This document shows positions 57,194 through 64,000 of a stretch of DNA of 64,000 nt, one piece after another. The DNA is taken from contig OENT01000013.1 in assembly GCA_900239685.1 (NCBI GenBank), positions 248,001 through 312,000 of the forward strand, written 5' to 3'. Under the pieces are notes generated by a model. It did no database searches, was not told the origin of the DNA, and worked only from the letters and a program-made list of their open reading frames with translations. Each line of letters starts with the position of its first letter. Position 1 is the stretch's first letter. This DNA is from Rotaria macrura. Lineage: Eukaryota; Rotifera; Eurotatoria; Philodinida; Philodinidae. A program made the position numbers and the translations under genes.

Positions 57194-60100
57194 CTTCTTT
57201 TCATCATGTGTTCTTCTACGGATGTCTTACACTTTATCTATGTTTCGTAAAGTACAATTTACGTCATCATGAGAAACCAAAAAAAATAACAAATGTTTTG
57301 CTTTTTTTTCTCATTCGTTATCAGTCTAAATGGATCAAATTGCACGTTTGATTATTTAAATAAGCAACTATCCACCTTAGACGTCTCTGTATGCTTTATT
57401 TAAAAAGTCTTGAAGCTGATGAGATTAAATCAAGAAATAAAGTTCAGATTTAATCCAGGAAAAATGCAGCATATTTCCATAGCTTCCAGACGAACTTAAT
57501 CATCAAACGTCAACGTTCTCTGATCATACTATTAGATTCACGATGAATATATAGTTCGGAGAGGAAATATTAAAATTCCGTTTTCAAAATTCTATCATAC
57601 AACTCAATAAATAATATTTCATCTAATGATTTCAATGAAAACTATCGATTGAATTCAATTTGGAAATGACGAAAAAAACGAAAAGAAGTAAGCGTCGTCA
57701 TGTGATATCAGTAAACTAGCAAAAATAGTTGACTGTACGTGTGAAATCACGAGTATGTTTTTCTGCTGATTAAAATAAAAACACGAATAATTACAAACCA
57801 GTTTTGAACTTCGTTCTCCAAGAGGTCCCAATTAAGTTCAACCGAAATATCTCATATCGACTTTTGACGAGTTCAAAAGATATGAGTTTTCTCTTTACTG
57901 AGATGTGAAAAATTAATTCCACAATGTAGTTAATTCATATAAATATGTAAAAAAAACATAACTACAGTATTTAAAAGTATGATTCAAGTACGAAACGTAC
58001 CGTACTTCAGAATACTGAAGTCAGATAATGCTTGTCTTGAATTAGTGCACAGTGATATCAGTACTCGTAGCAATCATAGAACTAATCGTTACAACAAGAA
58101 TGTATTAAGAAAGAGATGTCATTTCAATACATCAGCCAGTATTCATGTCAGTACTTCTATGAACAATCTACCAATAATGCATGTGTACAACAGTATCAAG
58201 TATTTTTGGCATTAGTCTAGTCAGAATAAATTTTCTATTTACCATGTTTGGTCATAGTATTGCGATCCTGGTCTACGAAAGTTCATGGTACCAAAGCTGT
58301 TGTGTCGTATATCTCTAGCTAGTGATTCACTATTTATCATTTTTACTAAAGTTCGATGCATCAATACTGACTAATGACTTTATTTCTAGAATTCTATAAA
58401 CAAAGACGTTTAGTAAACGTACTGATAAATAGCAAATCAAATTGTTGGATTTATCTTTCGTTAAATAAATATTTTCATTTTTGTCGTAATAAAAACAAAT
58501 AACAAAAAGAAAACGATGCAAAACAACTACGTAGAAATAATCAAACAGGCAAAAGATGAGAGAACTAAAAACATCACTTCCAACTAAAATGGAGAAGCCA
58601 AATTGAATGTGAATAAGAAGATAATGAACAAAAACAGCTCCAGGTATAAGCAACAAGTCGAAGAGATTCCGACGGAATGTCTCATAAATAATAGATATAA
58701 GTTTTAGCAAAAAAGAAAAAAAAATACGATGTTGAAAAATGATGCAGTAATAACTTTTCCATGTGATTCCATTATATAAAACGACGACCAAGTAGTTAGA
58801 TTTAAATTCAATGGTAATGAACCTCAAAGAAATAGGAGTTTAAAATTTCAGAAAAAAACACGGACTTTATTTATCACAGGTCTACCGTAAATCTGTTTTA
58901 TAGATGCTAATCTTTCGAAACTACATTCTAAAAATCATCAGACGATAAGATCATGTAATGCTGAAACAAAAAACATCATCATGTGATGTACCTGCTCATC
59001 GATATCTCTACGATCATATTGAACCATGTAACATATTTTAAAAAATAACGAAGAAACTATTCGATTTTTCATTTATTTTCCTTGATATTACTTCGATACT
59101 ATTGGTTTCTATGCTCATTCAATAGAGATTTTATTTATCGTTTCAATAGACGAAGTTTTCTGCGAAAATTTATTTTCTATCGCGATTAGCATCTCGCATT
59201 AAAGATTTTATATATCTATATTTTTTCACCTAATCGAATAGTTGTATAAACTATCACTCGGCTAAAGTCTTCGTCCCTGTATGATATTCACCCCTTTTAC
59301 AAGAGAATTTCAAATCAATTTTCCGATTACAAAACGTACTCACTATCAGTAGATCAAGTTGAAAATTAAAGAAAGACTTGTTTGTATTTCCAGTTCAAAA
59401 TTCTTTGACATGCCATATCAATTTGTGAAGTGTAGAAAGAAATGTCACATAGTTGCGTCGGTTAAAGTAACCGAAATCTCATGAACGAACAAATTAATGT
59501 TAAAACTTATCCAAAGTTATTCGTTTGATTGCCATTTTTAAATCTTAGCAATGACAAATTGCTTATTCAAAAAAAAACACTTTAGACTGCTCCATGAAAA
59601 ATGAAATCTCCTGTCGAATAGAAATTTTCCACTGTCGCAGATTAGATAGCAGCAAGAAGTCATTCATTGTAAATTGCTCGTTACGTTTTCAAGACAATTT
59701 AATTTTTACAACCATCGAGATAACGTTTATTTTAAATGACATGAAAAGTTTAATGTTAAATCTAACGGTGATTTCACTGCATGCAACTACATTGATGATG
59801 TCGATCAATTCAAACAAATGAAGATACGTTTCATTGTGTTATTCATGAAATACCGATATTATTGGTAAGATGAGCATATTATGGGTATTCATGAAAAACG
59901 ACAATAAGACAACAATGAAAAATATTATTTTTATTCGTAATGATTGTTTTGCTTAGTTGATATTCTCAATCGAGATGATTACAACATTGTGCCACGTAAC
60001 ATGAATGATATCATGTTGTTCTATATCTCGAGAGAATATCTCCATCATTGATGGCTGTTGTCAATCATATTGAAAATGAAATCAAAGTTGTATTAATATT

Positions 60101-62066
60101 TAATTTAATTAAAAATCTATTTTAACGTATTCATACCCAGTAACTTTGATTTTTTTAATTACTTATAGTGATGAGAGATGATAAACTAATGAACTATTCA
60201 ATATGTTTGATATACATTCAAAATAAAAGATAAAGTGATTTCTGATAAAAAATAATCAAGTGGGATATGAATAGTTGTGTCTTTTTTTGTTTATGGTTGT
60301 ATTATTGGAAAAACAACAAAGAGAATCTTCTTGAAATTGACACCATCACGAGATACGTAAGAAAGAGGCAAATATTTAAAAACATTTTCAAGTCAATGTT
60401 CTTAAGAGAAACGATGGTATCTCTTGGAAATATTATTGTGAACAAGGAATATGTAAGATTTTCATGATTGATGGGTATGATTCAAAAATGTGCCTCCTGA
60501 TATGCATGTCGCTTTTGTATAATGGTTCTAAGAACCAGAAATCAAGTCGAACAAGTTTAAATTCTAGAGAAAACTGAAGTGGCAAGCCGCTCTACTACTA
60601 TTCTAATTTTTGCTAGTGATTATATTCGACGTAGTCAGCTTGCAACTAAGTTTCATTCCACATTTCCTAGGACAGATTAGTTCAAATGCAATAAGTCAAA
60701 TGCATGAGTAATGATGAATTGCTGGAAAGTCTGCTGTCGATGTCGCTGTATAAGAATAAATAACCTTCAAGGTGATAATCAGAACTCAAGTCTATTTGAT
60801 TTTCATCATACCTTTATTCTAAGACGTCAATGTCATACGCAATCTGATGTTGGATTTAAAACAGATATGTTATTATCCATCGGCACCCGTATACGACAGA
60901 TGAATTTATCCATGATTTAGCAGCATTTTTACTACTGGGCATCATTAACTTGTTCATTCTTTGTCGTTCCACTGATTCGTATCTTCTGAAGAATATAAGA
61001 TTACAATCGTTACGTAGACTCATTCATAATTAATCATTAGAGTAAGAGAATGACTTGTCTTGCGCACATGAGTATAATCCTCTTTTGTGAAATTCGAATC
61101 TTCGGTAAGTATTTTGTTCATAATCTCACATACTTATTCATCAAGGATTCTCTTTTGTATGCGTACATCGTGAAACTATTTCTACTTACTCGAAAGATTG
61201 TAATCGCTAAAAAAGTAGCTGTATCGAATACATCGACATAAATTTCGTTGCCATTCATTCATGTAAGGATCATATTCATTGAAGAATATGTTTTCTCTTT
61301 TTAAAAATCAATAAAAAAACAGAATACCGTTAAGAACTTCTCTGATTTCTCGTACAGCAGAACGAGTTGAAGTTTTCCTGTGCTTTTACACAAATGTGTA
61401 TAATATGTTTGCTTGAAAATATGATGTTGAATCAAATTTGTTGTGATTCAATAAATCAAACAATACGGTAGTTAGTGTTAAACGGGAAAAGATTTTATTC
61501 CAGTTGAAAAAATTAAATCAGTAGAACAATAACCTTTAAACTTTATGGATACCATATTTCCCAACACCTTAGTTTACAATAGTTTGTACTCTATTTATCA
61601 AGATCCATCTATTTGATAAGTTCGAAAATGTTTCTCGTAGTTAGAAGAATATTTTATGTAACGTATTATCTCATACTAAATGATATTTAACTTTATCTAT
61701 TCTATCATGAAGTTTTATTGAGTAATCGAAAAAGAAACAAGAATTATATCCGTCGCGTCTATTCACTAACGTATGTGTGTATGCATATATGTATGTATGT
61801 ATATAAATAAAGTTGCTTGCGTTTGTAAATCTTTATTCCCGCCTTCTTCATCTGTTCATTTACTTAGTACATAGTCGTATCCGTTCTTGTTCTTTCCCCT
61901 TTGTTCTTTTCATCATCAGTTGTTTAATTTCCTCGAAAGCTTTACTTTAGGATCAATGAAAAGAGAAAAAAGGCCATCAATGAGACATATTCTAGTAAAA
62001 GGTCGATTAGAGAAGAAAGAATTTATCATACAAACATCTATTCTTTTTTGAACAAAAAGTTATACA
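57194..62066. other. Intergenic region between the membrane protein and the FAM43-like gene
   Basis: About 4.9 kb between divergent genes. The largest open frame (58330-58827 minus, 165 codons, TTG start) is hydrophobic and AT-driven without signature. Other frames (57979-58215, 59594-59821, 60267-60467, 60711-60920, 61050-61241) are similar. A GTAT/TATG tetranucleotide run lies at about 61780-61803, near the FAM43-like promoter. I see no RNA gene or transposon ends. Confidence 0.5.
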
Positions 62067-62873
62067 ATGAATGGCAGCGATGATTGTCTTCAACCAGTTA
62101 AATATTTAGGCAAAGTACGTGCATTATATGCTCATGGAATGGGTGTAGCTATTGTAAGTAGCTTGAATCGGACAATTTGTATTTTTTTTCACTTGTTCAA
62201 TTTGATTTCCAAGGAACCTGTGCGTACTGTTTGGACTCGGTCAAAAAAAGGTACACGCTATAATCGTTGTGCTATATCAATCCATCCATTCGGTCTGTCG
62301 ATTTATGAAGAGATAGCCAATGGAACATATAAAAATGTTTGGTCCGATGCTATCGAAGATATATCGTATTGTGTCGCGGAACCTTTGCATCGTCGTGTAT
62401 TTGCGTGGATAGCTCGATCGCCACACACCAATGAACTTGAATGTCATGTTATATTGTGTAAAACAAGTAAACGTGCACGTATATTAGCTGAGTTGTTAGC
62501 TAAATCATTTCATGATTCATATCGCTATCGACAGCAACAAACACAACAACGAACGAATGACACAACGTCATTGTCTGCTCGTTGTTCCGTGTGTGATACT
62601 ATTGCACGACAACAACAAAACAATCAAATACGTTCATCATTATATCGAAGTCATTCACATGATCGTAAATTCAGTGATGATTTAGAACACAGTCGTCATC
62701 AAATACATAACGACTATGATCACATGTCATTTAATGCACCGACAATGGCGCGTGCATTTGCACGAACTTATGAAGGAAGTTCCATGAATAGCAGTAGTCG
62801 TCGAAGTATTGATAATGATACAACTTTGGCTGATGAAGAATCGATTAAACCAGTTGAATACTATCGAGGATAG
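62067..62873 (+). CDS. FAM43-like protein with PTB/PID domain
   Basis: Two exons, 62067-62153 and 62214-62873, encode 248 aa. The PTB-like domain starts VKYLGKVRALYAHGMG and continues after the intron with VWTRSKKG and IHPFGLSIYE. It then has ISYCVAEPLHRRVFAWIAR and ECHVILCKTSKRARILAELLAKSF. This order matches FAM43A/B (YLGNA-type opening; [40 protein letters not shown]). Family function is poorly defined; PTB folds bind NPxY-type peptides or phosphoinositides. The C-terminal half is Ser/Arg/Gln/Asn-rich and probably disordered. The 60-bp intron has no stop in frame, so an unspliced mRNA would read through with 20 extra residues that break the domain. ATTAAA at about 62918 may be the poly(A) signal. 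Confidence 0.85.
   Translation: MNGSDDCLQPVKYLGKVRALYAHGMGVAIVSSLNRTICIFFHLFNLISKEPVRTVWTRSKKGTRYNRCAISIHPFGLSIYEEIANGTYKNVWSDAIEDISYCVAEPLHRRVFAWIARSPHTNELECHVILCKTSKRARILAELLAKSFHDSYRYRQQQTQQRTNDTTSLSARCSVCDTIARQQQNNQIRSSLYRSHSHDRKFSDDLEHSRHQIHNDYDHMSFNAPTMARAFARTYEGSSMNSSSRRSIDNDTTLADEESIKPVEYYRG
62154..62213 (+). other. 60-bp in-frame intron of the FAM43-like gene
   Basis: GTAAGT donor and TTTCCAAG acceptor, length divisible by three and no in-frame stop. Removal joins GVAI to EPVRTVW, which restores the family alignment. The translated intron (VSSLNRTICIF and following) is hydrophobic and has no counterpart in FAM43 proteins. Confidence 0.75.
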
Positions 62874-64000
62874 AAACTTGGAACTTGAATAATAATACAA
62901 TATTTGTTTGCATGCGTATTAAAGCCAAGGACAAATATATTCAGCATAGATCGTTGAGTAGTTCTAAGCTCAAATGACATTTCTATGTTCAATTTGTTTT
63001 TCTTCTTTTTTTTAATAATTATTAGTTTAAAATGAACAAAATCGAGAGAACATGAAAACGAGAACTGTTTTTTTGATTTTGATCAATAATGATTTACTGA
63101 AAAAATTTGATGATGGATAATTTTAGTTCCATGATTTGTATTTTTTTCTTCAAAGCAGTATCATACTATTAAAAAATAATCATAGAGAACATTAAGATGT
63201 CATATTTTGATTGATTGATTAGATACAACATGAATGTTTTTTTGTCGAGAAGAAAAAGGGACTGTTGTTTTTTTTTCTTATGAAGTAAGTCAAAAACGAC
63301 GCAAAAATCATTGTTATTGTGCTGCAAGTACACACATATTGTCCCCAAAATGATCGATGGTATAAAGAATTGCAAGTAGTTGCTTATAAATATAATGCTC
63401 CATAGATTATTATCTACATATGCGTATGGTAGAGAAAATGCATGACTTGTCTTCGATTCGCTCTCAATTTGACGTAGCGTACAAATGTAGGTCCCCATTT
63501 CAAATGACTACCGTCACTGAATCGAACTATCTTTATATTTCTTTTCGATAATGTCAGCATTATTTGATGATGAATATCATAAGAGAATATTTACGCTTCA
63601 GTCGAACTTACAAAATGATTTTACCCGTATACTTTTTTATAGATGTTCAATGAAACAAAGTTAGTAAAACTTGATTGAATCATCTGTTTACTTGTATAGG
63701 ACTTGATCTGATTTTTCATCTTAAAGCAATAAAGATTTTAGAAATGATCCTTGCTATATTGCCACTTTCTATTATATAATGGTGGCGAAGTGTTTTTTAA
63801 AGTAAAATGTGTACTAAAGATGAATTTGCTTTTATGAAATCGAAAAATATTCTTCATATTTAATAAGAGAAATTAAACATGTGTGAATCTTCATGGTTTA
63901 AGCGAACTTAAGCCGATTTAAAGAGTTCGATCATTTGATTACTGTGACTTATACAAAAGAATGGATCGTCAGCTATATCTAAGAAATGCGAGTTTGATTA
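62874..64000. other. Region downstream of the FAM43-like gene to the window end
   Basis: Holds the 3' UTR and AT-rich DNA. A minus-strand open frame of about 109 codons at 63169-63498 has no signature. Nothing else seen. Confidence 0.5.

Noticed and set aside
58330-58827. 165-codon hydrophobic minus-strand frame, considered as a multi-pass membrane protein
   Set aside because: TTG start, Phe/Ile/Leu/Tyr-rich composition expected from AT-rich DNA, and no receptor signature.

Overview
The window looks like nuclear DNA of a small invertebrate animal, most probably a bdelloid rotifer or another spiralian. It is AT-rich, genes are split by GT-AG introns that are mostly 50-90 bp, and the recognisable proteins are metazoan families. 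The bdelloid assignment is an inference from intron size, composition, a bacterial-type intronless gene and abundant short DNA-transposon debris. No species-diagnostic sequence was tested. Exon chains below were built by hand from splice signals; in every multi-exon gene the phases close and the total is divisible by three.

Layout, left to right. 1-1718: no gene; a palindromic repeat at 610-796. 1719-4263 (+): PICK1 (PDZ plus BAR), ten exons. 7306-8188 (-): peroxisomal PEX11, gamma type, four exons. 11266-12065 (+): a GPI-type EGF-CFC protein (Cripto/Cryptic family), five exons. 15644-16388: a truncated hAT transposon with TIRs, a near-perfect 8-bp target duplication and a transposase dimerisation fragment. 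16552-17112 (+): intronless isochorismatase-like cysteine hydrolase. 17290-18760 (+): APP1-type phosphatidate phosphatase. 19417-20028 (-) and 20177-21252 (-): NXT1/p15 mRNA export factor just downstream of SRSF2, in an operon-like arrangement. 21721-21939 (+): possible small secreted peptide. 24403-28622 (+): a GT31 beta-1,3-galactosyltransferase with one in-frame TGA and a transposon in its intron. 32596-50307 (-): a 23-exon p160/NCOA nuclear-receptor coactivator covering 17.7 kb. 50308-55906: repeat-rich spacer with two related palindromes and a TIR element. 55907-57193 (-): intronless type I membrane protein with a Thr-rich stalk. 62067-62873 (+): FAM43-like PTB protein.

Functional links are few, as expected for an animal chromosome. 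The exception is SRSF2 followed by NXT1: both act in mRNA maturation and export, and they lie head to tail with a poly(A) signal and a splice acceptor between them. The observations most worth following are the EGF-CFC protein, which lacks residues known to matter in vertebrate Cripto; the coactivator without a bHLH but with an AT-hook; the interrupted galactosyltransferase; and two palindromes that differ by paired compensatory changes. No CRISPR array, tRNA, rRNA or viral gene was recognised.
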